NCBI GenBank assembly: GCA_013399855.1
Contig: VXAY01002919.1
Span: forward strand, 1,706,899-1,770,898
DNA: 64,000 nt
Direction: 5' to 3'
Source: Oxyruncus cristatus
Taxonomy: Eukaryota; Chordata; Aves; Passeriformes; Cotingidae
This document shows positions 35,936 to 58,625 of this stretch, piece after piece. Within the stretch, counting starts at the first letter, position 1; the number at the start of each line of letters is the position of its first letter. Under the pieces are notes generated by a model. That model was not told where the DNA came from, did not search any database, and saw nothing but the letters and a program-made list of their open reading frames with translations. Made by a program: the position numbers and the translations under genes.

Positions 35936-37835
35936 ACTGAAGTCTTTTCCCTGCCAAAAATAAAACAATACCTAAAAATACCATTGCCCAAAGCTGGCTG
36001 GGATAAATAAAGCCCATGGTCAGCGTTCAGCTCAGACCAGCTGAACCCGGCTCTGTGCTGATAAATGTCAAGAGAAAATGCTGTTGTGTTTCAGCTTTGC
36101 TGCTGTGCCACAGGGAAGAAATTGTGTCTAAGTGTTACTTGATAGAACTGAGATAACAAAAGAAACCATAAAAACATAGTTCCACTAGAAAATAAAGGTC
36201 CCGAGCCACCCAAGCAACACAGAAAGCTGGATGCTGAGACTGGGGCTCTTCTTGCTCAGGGATCCTTGCCTGGGACACCGGGAGAGGCAAGGGAAGGTGG
36301 AGTGCTGGAGGCAGGAATTGCAGCTCCTGTTCTCCACATGGTGCCATCTTTCTGATTTTTTACCCCTGCCTGGCTGTTCAACCTGCCATATGCTTGGGTA
36401 GGCTGGGGACATCCACACCCCACCCTGGCCCGTGGGGAACAACCAGCTGGCCAACAAATCCTGCCAGATCTCGAGGAAAACAAAAATCATAGCTGGGCTA
36501 GTTGGCTTAGACTTTTCAAAAAGAAGTCAAAACTGGCAAGTATCCTGATCACATCATGACATACCTCGTTGGAAGTGATTGACTTCTCAGTAAGGTCATT
36601 TTTTAAATACATTAATATGTTTACTGCCCAACGTTCTGCAGAGCCTCAAAGACAGCTGCTGTTTTCATGCTTAAGGGATGGGAAATGGGAACCCTGAAAT
36701 GAGTAAAGAGACAAGAAATTTTGGCCTATAATGAAAGAGATGCTGGAAGGATCAATAAATGTTAACTCTGGAGTGTTGCCCAAACATTCGTGAAAGGGCA
36801 GATCACAAATTTCTTATTTAAATTGGACGTTGACACAAAGGTCAGCTTTCAAAAACACCGAGGTTGATTTCTACAAACAAACAAGCAAATGAACAAAATC
36901 CTATTACCACCCATAAAAAAAATGTTTTCTTTCAAAAACTAAAGACCTGGAAAGCAAAAATTTTAGCCAGTCTTTGACAAATTTATGGGGAAAAGCAAGT
37001 AATTACGTTTTTAATCCCAAATTTGAAAACACCAAGTAGTATTTTTCTTCCTGTCAGGTTCTTTAGCATTGCAGAGATTCAGAAAAACCCTGTCAAACTA
37101 TTGCAGGGGACTCAGCATTTATCAGCTAAGCACCATGTTTGGCATACAAACTGAGAATAATACTTATATATTTGTCAAAAATTCAGACCCTTTCAAATTC
37201 AACGCAGTTGTAATGATGATCCAAAAGCGTTTGTGTCCTTTCCTGGCTCGCCCGTCCATCTGTTTAATGTCCTGTGGTGACAAGCGGCATCGGAGTTTGT
37301 TGATCTGAGGTTAAAAGAAAAAAAAAAAAGGAGCACTGACAACATCCCCCGCATCCCCGGCCCAAAGCACCGGGGAGGGGAAAGACCGTTCTGAAAATGA
37401 ACCCCACGCTAAGGGATTTTCAGCACCTGTTTCTCGCAGCCCTGCGAACAGGCGCCGCTCCTGACAAAGGGCGCTCGGATGACGGGCGTGTGCGGGGTGC
37501 AGCGCCCGCGCCGCTGCCGCCTCCCCACGGGACCCGTCACCTCGCATCGCCCAGGGCGGCCCGAGCGCAGGGCGAGCAGCCCCAGCCCCGCGGGCGAGGA
37601 CGGAACGGGGACGCCGCAACCGGGTGGCTTTGCAATTTCTCGTGATTAAAGCCATGTAGGTTAATCCGCGCTTTTGGCCGGGGTGGTCCTTCCCCGCGCA
37701 GCGCGCACATCCACAAACGCACACAAACACACACGCACCCCCCACCACCACTCAAACTAAACCCACCCAAACTTTGGGACGCGGGCAGACGGGAGCGGGG
37801 CGCTGCGCTGGGTCTGGAGGAGCCTCTCGCCGCTC

Positions 37836-38005
37836 NNNNNNNNNNNNNNNNNNNNNNNNNNNNNNNNNNNNNNNNNNNNNNNNNNNNNNNNNNNNNNNNN
37901 NNNNNNNNNNNNNNNNNNNNNNNNNNNNNNNNNNNNNNNNNNNNNNNNNNNNNNNNNNNNNNNNNNNNNNNNNNNNNNNNNNNNNNNNNNNNNNNNNNNN
38001 NNNNN
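37836..38005. other. Assembly gap (170 N)
   Basis: A run of 170 undetermined bases inside the CpG island, next to a GC-rich minisatellite. The true length may differ. Confidence 0.99.
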
Positions 38006-38470
38006 GGCAGCGGGCGGGGGGTGGTGTCGGGGGTCCCGCTGTTCCTGTCGCTGTGAGCGGGGAGGCAGGTCCTGCTCAGGGGTCGGGGGTCCTGCTGTTC
38101 CTATCGCTTGTGAAAGGGGAGGCAGGGAGGTCGGGGGTCCCGCCGCTCCCGTTGCTGTGAACGGAGAGGCAGGTCCCGGCCGGGGGGTGGGGGTCCCGGT
38201 TCTGGTCCCGGCCGGAGAAAGGGGGTCCCGCCACTCCCGTTGCTGTGAACGGAGAGGCAGGTCCCGGCCGGGGGTTGGGGGTCCCGGTTCTGGTCCCGGC
38301 CGGAGAAAGGGGGTCCCGCCACTCCCGTTGCTGTGAACGGAGAGGCAGGTCCCGGCCGGGGGTTGGGGGTCCCGGTTCTGGTCCCTACTGGGGATTAGGG
38401 GTCCCGGATCGGGTCCCGACCGGGGGTTGAGGGTCCCGGCGCTCCCACTGCTTTGAGCCGGGAGGCAACT
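38006..38470 (+). repeat. GC-rich minisatellite with 88-bp period
   Basis: Units starting GTCCCGGCCGGGGG recur at 38173, 38261 and 38349, exactly 88 bp apart. Each contains TCTGGTCCCGGCCGGAGAAA and CCACTCCCGTTGCTGTGAAC. Degenerate units flank these on both sides up to the N gap. Reading it on the minus strand gives a long proline/glycine-rich open frame that is a repeat artefact. Confidence 0.93.
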
Positions 38471-38496
38471 CCCGGGCAGCGCGGGCTGCTCGGGTT

Positions 38497-38529
38497 CCGT
38501 CCGACCGTCCGTCCGTCCGTCCGTCCGTG
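38497..38529 (+). repeat. (CCGT)n microsatellite
   Basis: About seven to eight CCGT units with one CCGA variant, at the edge of the CpG island. Confidence 0.9.
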
Positions 38530-38570
38530 TGTCGGAGACAAACCGCGCCCGGAGGCGTGCGGGGGCTTTA

Positions 38571-48734
<10,164 letters not shown>

Positions 48735-49108
48735 GTTTGTCCACGTGTCCTCTGCTCTGCCCAGCATTTGTTCCACACCAGAGAGGAGCTGGAGGCCACA
48801 CTTGTCTTTTCAGGAGACTCCTGAGCTCTCCACGTGGACTTGAGACGAGTCCTCTGCAAAACATGCTGTGGGTTTCACTTGCTTGCAGATGGAATTTGCT
48901 GGAAAACTGCACCTTCAGGGGCAGCCTGAGCAGCAGCTGACACAGAGTTTTGGGGACTGGTATTTGCAAAAATAATCCGAATCTTCAGCAGCTTTAGGGT
49001 GAGTGGTGCCATGGATGACCAGCTCCTGGGGCCAGGCTGGTGACAGCCACTCCAGGCCCATTCCATCGTCTCCAGCTAAATGGCTGCAGCACAAAATCCA
49101 CTGTGTGC

Positions 49109-49129
49109 ATGTGTGTGTGTGTGTGTGTA
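49109..49129 (+). repeat. (TG)n microsatellite
   Basis: About ten TG units in the INKA2 3' UTR. Confidence 0.9.
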
Positions 49130-49636
49130 TGAGTGTGCAAATATATATATAGTTTTTTAAAACAAACAAACAAAAAAATCTATTCCTGCTTGTGTGCACT
49201 TGAAACTGGGTTCTAAACCAGGCAGCCCAAGCCTTGTACCCGAAGCACTTGTTATTTAAATGGAAAGGAGTTAAGTTTGGATTTATAAGACTTGAACAGT
49301 TACTGAATAGGAGGTGAAACCCCAACTTGGGGGAGTTTTCCCCTTAGACCAGTGTGCTCCCAGCACCTCTCCTTCCCCTGCCAGTTAAACCAGCAGGGCC
49401 TACAAGGCTCCTTGCAGGGGGATTTGTGACCCTGGGGGTGTTGGTGGGGTTTGCCCCTTTCCCCTCCCCTTGTCCCCACAGTTTGCACCAGATACAACAT
49501 CGCAAGAGTTAATTGTTGAGTTTTCACAGGCAAAGTTAAAAGCTTCGTTTATTGTTGTGTTTCCTGTTGCTGTTGTTGTACAAACCTTGTCTTGACAGAA
49601 CCAAGTTCTTCAGTGTCCGACTCCCCGAGAGTTTCC

Positions 49637-49642
49637 AATAAA
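49637..49642 (+). promoter_or_regulatory. INKA2: INKA2 poly(A) signal AATAAA
   Basis: Canonical hexamer 0.9 kb after the stop codon, followed within 15-35 nt by GT-rich sequence. Confidence 0.7.
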
Positions 49643-52600
49643 GTGGAATCAGTTTTGTCTCCAGTGTGGGACATCCTGGGTCCTGCTTCTCTCCTTTGGG
49701 GGTTTTCCCCATCGTGGAATCACACGTGGATCCTCGGGGTGGGGGTTGGCACTGGGAGCCTGTGGTCCGTGTCAGGCTGTTCCCAGCTGGGATCGGGGAG
49801 TTTGGGGAGCAGCCAGGAGAGTTTCCATTCAAGGAGAGGTTGTAAATCACAGCAGGGAGAAGGGCTGCAGGCAGAGAGGTCCCTGCCAGGGTGCCAGTGC
49901 TGCTCCAGAGGCACATCCCACCACAGCCCAGGCACAACCCTGAGAGCCTTCAGGGGACACTCCAACATCCACCTTCTCCCCCAGCACCGGGAAAGGCAGA
50001 GGGAGAAGAGTTTGGGGGAGAAACTGCCGCCAAGGACAGAGCCTCAGAGCCACACAGCCCCTTATTTTTGGAGGGGGGCAGGGCCTTGAGGGTCCTGCCA
50101 CAGCCTCCTGTCCCCACCAGCCTCCAGGAACTAAACCTGGGGTGAATCCCTGGCAGCTCCCCAAGCCACAAGAGTGTGCAGACAGCACAGAGCCTGTGGC
50201 TTGCACTGCAGCCCCCCATCTCCATCAGCCGTGAGCCTCACCAGATGCTTCGTGTGTGCCACAGTGTTATGTTCCAAAAACCTGTTCCACTCACTCCAAG
50301 TTCAGGAAGGGCTTATGGGCGAGCTGTGGCGTTAGTATTATTTTTTTTTTTTTTTTAAACGTGCAATTCTATTCCTGTTGTAACTTCCCCAGGCAGAGAG
50401 AGGCCAGTGGAGCAAGAGGCAGGGAGAGGGAATTTTTTTTCACCCTTGCAAATTAAATATAGGCACAAGGCAGGCCCTGTTTGTGCCCATACAAGGAGAG
50501 GAGCAGGGCAGCATCCGAAGGCTGTGCTCAGCACTTTTTCAGGAACCTGAGTTGCAAGCAGGCTTTTTGTTGTTCCTCCTCACAGGCTCTAGGGCTGGTT
50601 GTTTGCCCCCTTTCCTAATTTCTCTGAGTGCTGAAGAGCTGTTTCTAAAGCATTTTTGTTTTCCTGCCCTTTTATCAGCAGTTCATCCTGTTTGTTACAA
50701 ACACGCCCTCCCTGCCCCTTTCCAGAGGGTCAGCAAAGAGGAGAAGGAGTTTTCTGGAGAGAGAGCAAGAGCTTTTCCTGTGCCAGCCTCAGCCCTGGGA
50801 AGTGTGGCATCGCCCCTGGGCTTCCCTTCAGCCCAGGCACAGCCTGGGGGACCCGGCCTGGGACACCCCTGTGCCCAGGAGCACATTCCTGCCTGGCACC
50901 GAAGGCTGAGCCCCACGGAGAGAGTGTGACTGGGGAGATGCTCAGGGAAACATCTTCCCCCCCCGGGGGCTTTTTTAGCCTGTCACTGGCATTGCCCTCA
51001 GCTCTGATGGGTGTGGTGGGCACCAGGGGAGGGCCAGGGTGGGGGGCACGACCACAGGGGCACACTTGGGGCGAGAGGTGCTGGGTACAGCTCTGCAGGT
51101 GGCTGCCTCTGCAAGGCCTTGTGTCACCCAGGGGGACAGGATGTGTTTATGCAGCACACAGGGACACCTGGGGCTTAAAATGCACATTGGGAACCTGCTC
51201 TCAGGGATTGCCTCCCACCCGTGGGTGCCATCCCACCTCCAGTGCCCTGCAGAGCCTGAGCAGCCCCGGGGGAGGGGGGGGTTCAGAGGCTCAGTTCCCC
51301 TTTCCCAGCACAAGTGGTCCCTCATAAACGCTGATCCCACAGCCCAGCAGCTGTTGTGGGGCCTCTCCCACACCCACGGGGTCTGCTGAGGAACCAACAG
51401 GAGGTTTCTCCGGAGGAAAAGCCCCCCTGGGCCCCTCCATGCTCCCGACAGCTGCCCCACGGAGCGGGGCTGGGTGCTCCTGCTGCCCAGGGATCAGCTG
51501 CCAGGCCCAGCCCCGCTGCGAGGGGAGGCTATTGTTTGTAGTCTCACGTGGAAAGGGCAGTTCTCGCCCCAGCTGCCACCCACGTGTTCCTTTCCCACCC
51601 GAAATAATTGCTGCTGCTGCACTGCCCAGTCCGTGCCCGCTGCCACCCACGTCCCTGTGACAGGGGCAGAGTCCACCAGCACCTGCTGCTCCTGCCTCCC
51701 CTCAGCTCCAGGGACAAAGGATGGGCACCTGAGGACGGTGGTTTCCTTAATTTCTTCCCTTTCCAAAAGATCAGACCCTATTTGGACAATTTGTGTGGAC
51801 AGAACACCCAACATAGTTCCAAATATATTTATGCCCTCTCTGCCTGGTAAGTGGTTCTTCAAAGTGTGTTTTGCATCAAAGTGGGATTTTCCAGGGGCAA
51901 ATTCAGTGGGATCTTGGTTTCAGACAGGCACCTGGAAATGGTGAGTAAATGTAACTGCGTTTCAAAGTTCTTCAGAGAAAAAATATTTAATAAATATTCT
52001 TTATAGACATTCAAATAATAGAGAATAGCAGCCAAGCCAGACATCCTCCCTAATTTAGTCTCCAGAGCTAATAGATCAGACTTGGATTTGTGAATTACCA
52101 TTTCACTTCTCCAGGGACTTTTCCTGAAATTATAATGGCTTTTACTCCTCTTTTTTTTTTAAATTTTTTTTTCCATGAAACTGCCACTAAATAGTTCCCC
52201 CATTATTAAGTATGAAACCTACCTAATTAGCACAATGACAGTCTCTAACGAGGCCCTGGCTGTGCTGTGCATCAGTGATAGACGTGGTTAATCCCAAACA
52301 CGGGACAATAATTACAGAAACAGGCGCCCCGTGAACTTGTCCCGGGAATGCCGCTCCGTCCAGTCTCATCCAGGGGCTGGATGAGCAGCACATCCAAAGC
52401 CCAGCACTGGCTTTAAAGTGGAAGAATGCAGAGGAGCTGGATCAGGCCCAAATGGCTCAATGCAGAGGGAGGATTTAGCTCTCGGCGTTAACCGAGTGCT
52501 TTTCCAGGAGCCGCTCCCTGCTCGGCCTCCCCGGGCTGCCCCTTCCCGGGGTGCCCAGGCTGACACCCTGCTCTCCCAGCCAGGTGGCCTCCAGCAGGCT

Positions 52601-52784
52601 CACAAATGGGCCTGTAATTAATTAAAAAGCCTTTATTTTCAAAACCACTTCGCTGCTTACTCCTCTTGATGGCGAGATGGGGCTTCCCGGGCGACTGCTG
52701 GGCAAGAGGGGACGGGCAGACACGGCCTCGCTGCCCCACCGAGGGGGGTGTGCTGGCTGTGTAGTGACAGGATGGGGGGAATGG

Positions 52785-53036
52785 CTTTAAAGTGGAAGAG
52801 AGCAGGTTTAGGTTGGATTTTGGGAGGAAATCCTTCCCCCGGGAGGGTGGGGAGGCCCTGGCACAGGCTGCCCAGAGAAGCTGTGGCTGCCCCATCCCTG
52901 GGAGTGTCCAAGGCCGGGTTGGACGGGGCTTGGAGCAACCTGGGCTGGTGGGAGGTGTCCCTGCCTGTGGCAGGGGGTGGGACTGGATGAGCTTTAAGGT
53001 CCCTTCCAACCCAAACCACTGTGGGATTCTGGGATT
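52785..53036 (+). mobile_element. CR1 LINE 3' fragment
   Basis: A well-preserved sense CR1 3' end: GTTTAGGTTGGATTTTGGGA, GGGTGGGGAGGCCCTGGCAC, GCCCCATCCCTGGGAGTGTC, GGAGCAACCTGGGCTGGTGG, TGAGCTTTAAGGTCCCTTCC, ending ATTCTGGGAT. Confidence 0.92.
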
Positions 53037-55133
53037 TACCTGCAGAAACTGGGGGTCTCCTGTGCCCTGCAAACCTGCAGTGCTGCTGAGGCCTCCCTGT
53101 GCTCCTGCTCCCAAATGATGCTCAGCTCTGGCCCCGTTAATCATCCGAGCTGATGTGCCCAACTGACCTGAAAGGCTTTCTGACCCTGGACTCGGCAAAC
53201 ACAACAATTTCCCCTCAACTCCCCTCGTGCTGAATCCAGCAGGAAAGAAACCAATTGCCACATCCTGGCTGAACTGTGATCCGTTTTAATTGAAGTCCAA
53301 CACTGGTTTATTCCCTCCAGCACATTCCCCATCACTTTCTTGGTATTATTAAACAGCAGCAGAAGCCCTTCCACTTCTTTAAGCAGCATTTCTGCAGCAC
53401 GTCCCCGGCAGAGGAGGCTGTGTTTTATTTCTCTTCCCTTTTGTTCGAGTTCATTTGTATCCACGTGGCATTGCTAATCAGGGAATGGTGCCCCTTCCAG
53501 CTGGCAGGCAATCTCCTGTGCTGGTGTTGGAGCATAAATAAAAATGAGTTGACTGCAACAATTTGCCTCGGCGAGGCTGAGCTGGGGCAGCTTTTGGGGG
53601 AGCCCCATCACCCTGGCTCAGCTCTGCATGGCTGGACAGGGCTGATGTCCCCAGGCTCCTCACTGGCCCTTCTGCAACTGGAGGGGTTGTTCCTGGCCGG
53701 GACCAGGAGCCCCTCCTCATTTTGGGAGCATTCCCTGCAATAACAGTACCAAGCAAAGCCTCCGAGCTGGCTCAGATTTCCTGTCTTTGGCTGAACAGGA
53801 AAGTGAAAGGGGGGAAAATCAATATCCCAGAAAGAAGAAACGCCTGATCCCGTGTCAGCCCTCACCTTGGGCAGGCTGGAGGTTAATTCGGAAAGCGCTT
53901 TCCAACATGCTGTGAATGGGAAATCCCACTGGAGCCGGAAGGACACGAGCTCCAGGACCTGGAGGGGAGGCTGGGGGGTCCCAGCTCACGGTCACTCCCT
54001 CCTCAGCACCGGGGGGAAGGGGCTGGATGTGGCCCCAGCCTTGGTGGAGTGCAGGGAGAGTGGTTTTGTGCTGCCCCTGCTCCTCCTCACGTGGGGTCCC
54101 TGGGCAGGCGGAGGAGCATCCCCGGCACAGAGGAGGAGCAGAGAGCTGGTGGCACAGAGGTGCCTCTCCCAGCTGTCCCACATGGACCCTGTGCTGCTCC
54201 AGCACCTCCACGCTGCCCGTGGGGCTCCCACTGCCAGGAACGAGGGGGGCAGGTCCTTTCCCTCATTACCAGCCCACGCACCAATCGGGGCTGGACTTTC
54301 CTTCCCAGAGGGCTCCGGAGCATTCCCAGCTGGAGTTGGAGCTGTGACATTTCAGGCCCGGAGATAATGAACGTGACGTCCTGTCAGGGTTAATTAGTCC
54401 CTTTGCTCTGCCTCCACAGCCACAAGCCCGGCCAGGGCTGGCAGGGACAGGGCACTGTCACCTCCCAAGGCTCCACGGGCAGAGGGGGAGACTCTGGGAC
54501 TGAGACGAGCATTTGCCTGATGGAGCAGCTGATTTATTCTTAAATGGATGTGCTGAGAGCAACCAGCAACCTCCCTTTGCCTGGCTGGGATAACTGGAGG
54601 GTCACTCCAGGCCCCCCACATTGTATTTTCTGCACTCTCTTTATTCTCTGTATTGTCTGTGTCTTCTGGGGCTGAAAGAGTCCCCTCGGAGGGCTGGCTG
54701 GGAGTTTGCAGAGAGCAGGAATGTGGCAGAGTCTTGTTCAACTCTGGCCCAGACTGAGGGCATTGCAGCACCAGTTCCCTCCAAAGGGCAGCAGGAACTG
54801 GGGTCCCAGTTGAACTCGGTGGCAGAGGCTGTGACAGGCAGTGGGGTAACACGGGGAACAAGCTCTCCAAGCACACCCACGTGCCCAGTGACTGCTCCCA
54901 GACCGTGCAGATGGTCAAAGCAGCAGGAGAAGCGTCCTGGGGACTTGGGGGGCTGGTCTCTCCCTCTCCCCCTGTGGGGCCACGAGCAGCCCCTTGGATC
55001 CAAGGAGCCACCCCCAGGGCATTCCCGGCACTCACGGCACCGTTCTCAGGGTGCTGCTCAGTCTGCTCCTGCTCGGCCCCATCCTGGGATCACTCAGCTG
55101 CAGCTCTCCAGAACTACCTGCTCAGACTTTTCC

Positions 55134-55156
55134 CCCTCCTCCTCCTCCTCCTCCTC
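55134..55156 (+). repeat. (CCT)n microsatellite
   Basis: About seven CCT units. Confidence 0.88.
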
Positions 55157-58100
55157 AGTTCTTTCTGTTTCCAGACCAATTACTGGGAGTTTTGCACCCA
55201 AAGGCAGCCAGCCAGGCGTTTATGCTGCAGCTGCCTGATCTGCATGCGCTCATGCTAATGGTGTGGAAACCATTCAGGGGAGGCTTTGTGCTGAGTTTCC
55301 TGTGCCCTGAATTGAGCTCTGCTGAGGGGAAAAAAAGGGAGAGACCAGATCCTCTGGATCTGAAATAATTCAAGAAGGGGACTTTCTGTTTACTGCTTGC
55401 CTGGTTTTCAAACGTGTCGCTGATGACGGTGATGCTGCCAGCAAGAAAATCTGAGCTTTTCAGAGGATTTATGTGTTATTTGCCTTTTTAAGGTAAATAA
55501 CACATATATTCCTAAGAGGAATTCGTCTTTATTCCCAAGAGAATTTGCAGCTACAAGCAGAGCATTGGGAAATTCGCTGGAGGTAAGATGCACTGCCAGG
55601 AAAGTCGAGCAAAAGTCCTCCTTCCTCAGAGGTTTTATGGCACCTCTAAATCACTCGGAGATGGACGGGATAAGACACCCTGCCCATGAAACAGCAAACC
55701 CTGTGGTTTCTCCCCAACACCCAGAGGGCAATTCCTCCTCCTCCCTCCCTCTTCCTGAACACGGGTGCAGCCCTGCCTGCTGCGTGCCAGCGCTGGATCA
55801 CCTCCAGGAGCCCAACCCCGGGGGGCAGCACGGCGGGGTGACAGCGATGGCTCCAGCATCCCACCAGAGCCATCCCACCTGGGAGGAGCTCCACGCTCCG
55901 TGAGGAGCTGTGTGTTCCTGCCTTTTTTTTTTTTTCCTTTCTTTTTTTTTTTGGGGGGGGGCGGGGGGTTTAAATCCCTTCTAGAGCAACCTGTCACTCC
56001 TGCAGCACGTCAAGGGCAGGTTTCCCTGCATCCCTCCCCGAGGGGATTATGTTCCCAGCAGGGGCTCAGGTCTTTTGCCATAATATGATTTCGTGTGACA
56101 AGTGTAATTAGATGTGGCACGTCTCTGCAACGATTCACTACCTTGGAAAGATCACAAGCAAAGCCTAAAATCCAGCAGGATGCAGGGACTCCCATCTCTC
56201 TGTGCGTCGCAGCTGGAAAAAATAAGCACCGAGTTAAGGACCTTTCAGGGCTTCCTTTGGGAGACAGCAGAGTCCTGAACACGATACTATAAATTAATTA
56301 TTTAGACTCCAGCCCTGCAATGAGAGCCATCTGGCCAGATGCCTTTACCCTTACCAGAGCCCCCTCAGAGCTAACAGCACTCCATGCTGAAGGATCGAGA
56401 CATCCACGTGTATCTTTAATGGAACTTGAGGCTTCTCCCTGCCCTGCAACCAGCAGGAACGGAACAAAAATGACTCTCAGCACTTGGGTTCCTCAGCCAG
56501 TTAGTCTCCTCTGGAATTAAGGCAACGCATCAAACCTTTGAGCCTCAGTAAACACTCACATGTGTTCACGGAGAGCTGGAGTTCGGCTGCTCCAGCCTGA
56601 GCTCAGGCTGCTGCTCATCCCTCCCAGCCCCACAGCCCTGTTTGGGCCATGGAAAAACGCCCAGCCTGGGACTCTGCCCCCGGGACAGGGACCTGGGGGT
56701 GGAAGGCTCAGACAACTCATTATGCACATCAGGATAATTCCCACTTCCAGTCCGTGGGGCCTCGACTTCCAGCTCGGTTGCAGGAGCTGCAGCTCTGCCC
56801 CAGACGTGTCTGTGCCACCGATGTAAAGGCAGTTCTGTTTTCTCAGAGCTTCACATGTTTGTAGCCCGCCCTCAGCTTGCAGCATAACACAGGCTGGGAG
56901 GGGAGAAGGGGGGAAGAAAATCCTGGTCTGAAGGAAGCACTGAAGGAAGCAGGGAGAGGTTTTTTCCTGGAAAAAAAACCCCTCAGCGCTGGGAGGAGCG
57001 GAGGGCACAGAGGGGCACGACCCCGGGGAGCCCTCCCTGCCCTTCCCGGGGAAGACACAAGAGGGAAAGAGTTAAAAGCTGTCTCCAGGCAGGAGAACAA
57101 AACCGCTATTGCGCTCATCTCTGCTCGCTGTGCTCATCTAATTACGTTATTTAACAGGATACCCTCTCATTGATTTTAATTACTCACATAATTTGGGAGG
57201 TAATTCACAGCGCATCCCTGCAGGGTGCAGGAGTCTGAGCCGGGAACAATGTGCTCGAGTCTTCCCGGCTACAAGAAAGGAGGGGATGGGGAGGATGAGC
57301 CCAGACAGGGGGCCGGGGCTCTGAGGTCGGGTCCCCTGGGGAAGGGTTTCTCCCCCATCACCGGAGCCACCGGGAAGCCGGGATCGCGCTCCGTAAAATC
57401 CTGCCCCACGTCCATTCCTGCCCGTTCCGCCCTGCTTGTCCCGGGGCGTTTTCCAGGACTCCTGCCTCGCCCAGTGGGATTTCCAGGACTCCTCGCGGCC
57501 CTGGCTCCCAGCTGCCGACTCAAGAAGGTCCTTGTCTCCCGCCATCCCCTTCCCTCTGAGCGGAGCAGCTGCGGATTAATTGGCCCTTTGATATCAGCGG
57601 GTCCCTGCCAGGGACGATTCTCTCCTGTCACACTGATGGGGGGGGACACTCATCCCTTCCAGTGCCCCCAAAACTCCCCCCCTCGTTGCCCCTCCCAGAG
57701 CAACAAACCACTCCTGACCCCCCAGAACCACTAATCAAGCAGTCCCCAGCGTTGGCGACTATTAAAAGTGCTTTTAGACCACAGTCCTGCAATTTTAACT
57801 TTGGTTTTTGTTTTTTTGTTTCTTTTTCCCAAACCCCAGTTGCACCCAGTTTAGCAAAATCGGGTTGTGCACCCCCAGCACACACTTGTTTGGTTTCCTC
57901 GCTGCCTTTTGTAAGTCCCCCACTTAATTAGGATGCAAACAATCCCAGAGGAATGTTTAATTAATATTATAAAGCAACAATGGGATGATTAAGCAAGTCT
58001 GGGCAGCTGCTATTTATACACAGGACATGTGGCACTTGTTGGGGGCGAGCGTGTCAGGGAAAAAAAAAATCATCCCGCGGACCTCTCTGAGCAATTTTAT

Positions 58101-58535
58101 TGCTTGTTCTAATTGTCTGGTTCAGGCCTTTTCTCCTCTTTGTGTTCGCTCAGGCAGAGCGAGGGAACCAGAGATTTAACTCAGTCTCTTGTTCAGCTTA
58201 ATTACAGAGTGAAGGCTTTCACTGAGGAGCCTCCCTGCCACCCCTTCTCCTCTGCCCCGGCCACGAGCTCTCCAGAAACAGCCCAGCGGAAGCTTCAGGC
58301 AGTGGATGCCCTAAAACTGGGCCAGGAATAGCAGCTGGGAGGCCCCTTCCAGCAGAAAAACCTCCCAGAGCACAGAGGCAGCCTGGCAGAGCTGGAGGGG
58401 CTTTGCCAGGAGCAGCAGCACCAGCGCGGCTCCCCCGAGCAAGGGGCTGGGTGGGATGGGGCCATCGTGGCCAGGGGGATGGGAGGCAGCACTGGGGTGT
58501 CCAGAGCAGGCAGTGGGACCCCTTCCCACCCCTTG

Positions 58536-58625
58536 GAATCACAGAATAGTTCGGGTTAGGAAGGGACTTTCGAGATCATCTCATTCCACCCCCCCTGCCA
58601 CGGGCAGGGACACCTTCCACGAGGA
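58536..58625 (-). mobile_element. CR1 LINE 3'-end fragment
   Basis: Reverse CR1 terminus: GGAATCACAGAATAGTTCGG, GAAGGGACTTTCGAGATCAT, CTGCCACGGGCAGGGACACC. Confidence 0.83.

Larger units (their letters stand above)
31286..37390. other. Spacer between DDX20 and the INKA2 CpG island
   Basis: Six kilobases without recognisable coding exons on either strand. Contents seen: an isolated TATAAATA at 32631-32638 in sequence that could be an old LTR or a minor promoter, A-runs, an ATG microsatellite at 33932 and one CR1 at 35751-35935. Confidence 0.65.
37400..38570 (+). promoter_or_regulatory. INKA2: CpG island, candidate INKA2 promoter and first exon
   Basis: A strongly CpG-dense block about 9-10 kb upstream of INKA2 exon 2, with an N gap in its middle. 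No other gene start is expected between DDX20 and INKA2 by human synteny. The short first coding exon of INKA2 (a dozen or so residues in mammals) was not found anywhere in the readable sequence, so it may lie in the gap. The assignment is inference. A lncRNA promoter is an alternative. Confidence 0.55.
48735..49660 (+). other. INKA2: INKA2 3' UTR
   Basis: Non-coding sequence from the stop codon to just past AATAAA at 49637-49642, about 0.9 kb. It contains a TG microsatellite (49109-49129), an ATATATAT stretch and an AAACAAAC run. A GT-rich segment (TCAGTTTTGTCTCCAGTGTG) follows the hexamer, as expected for a cleavage site. Confidence 0.75.
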
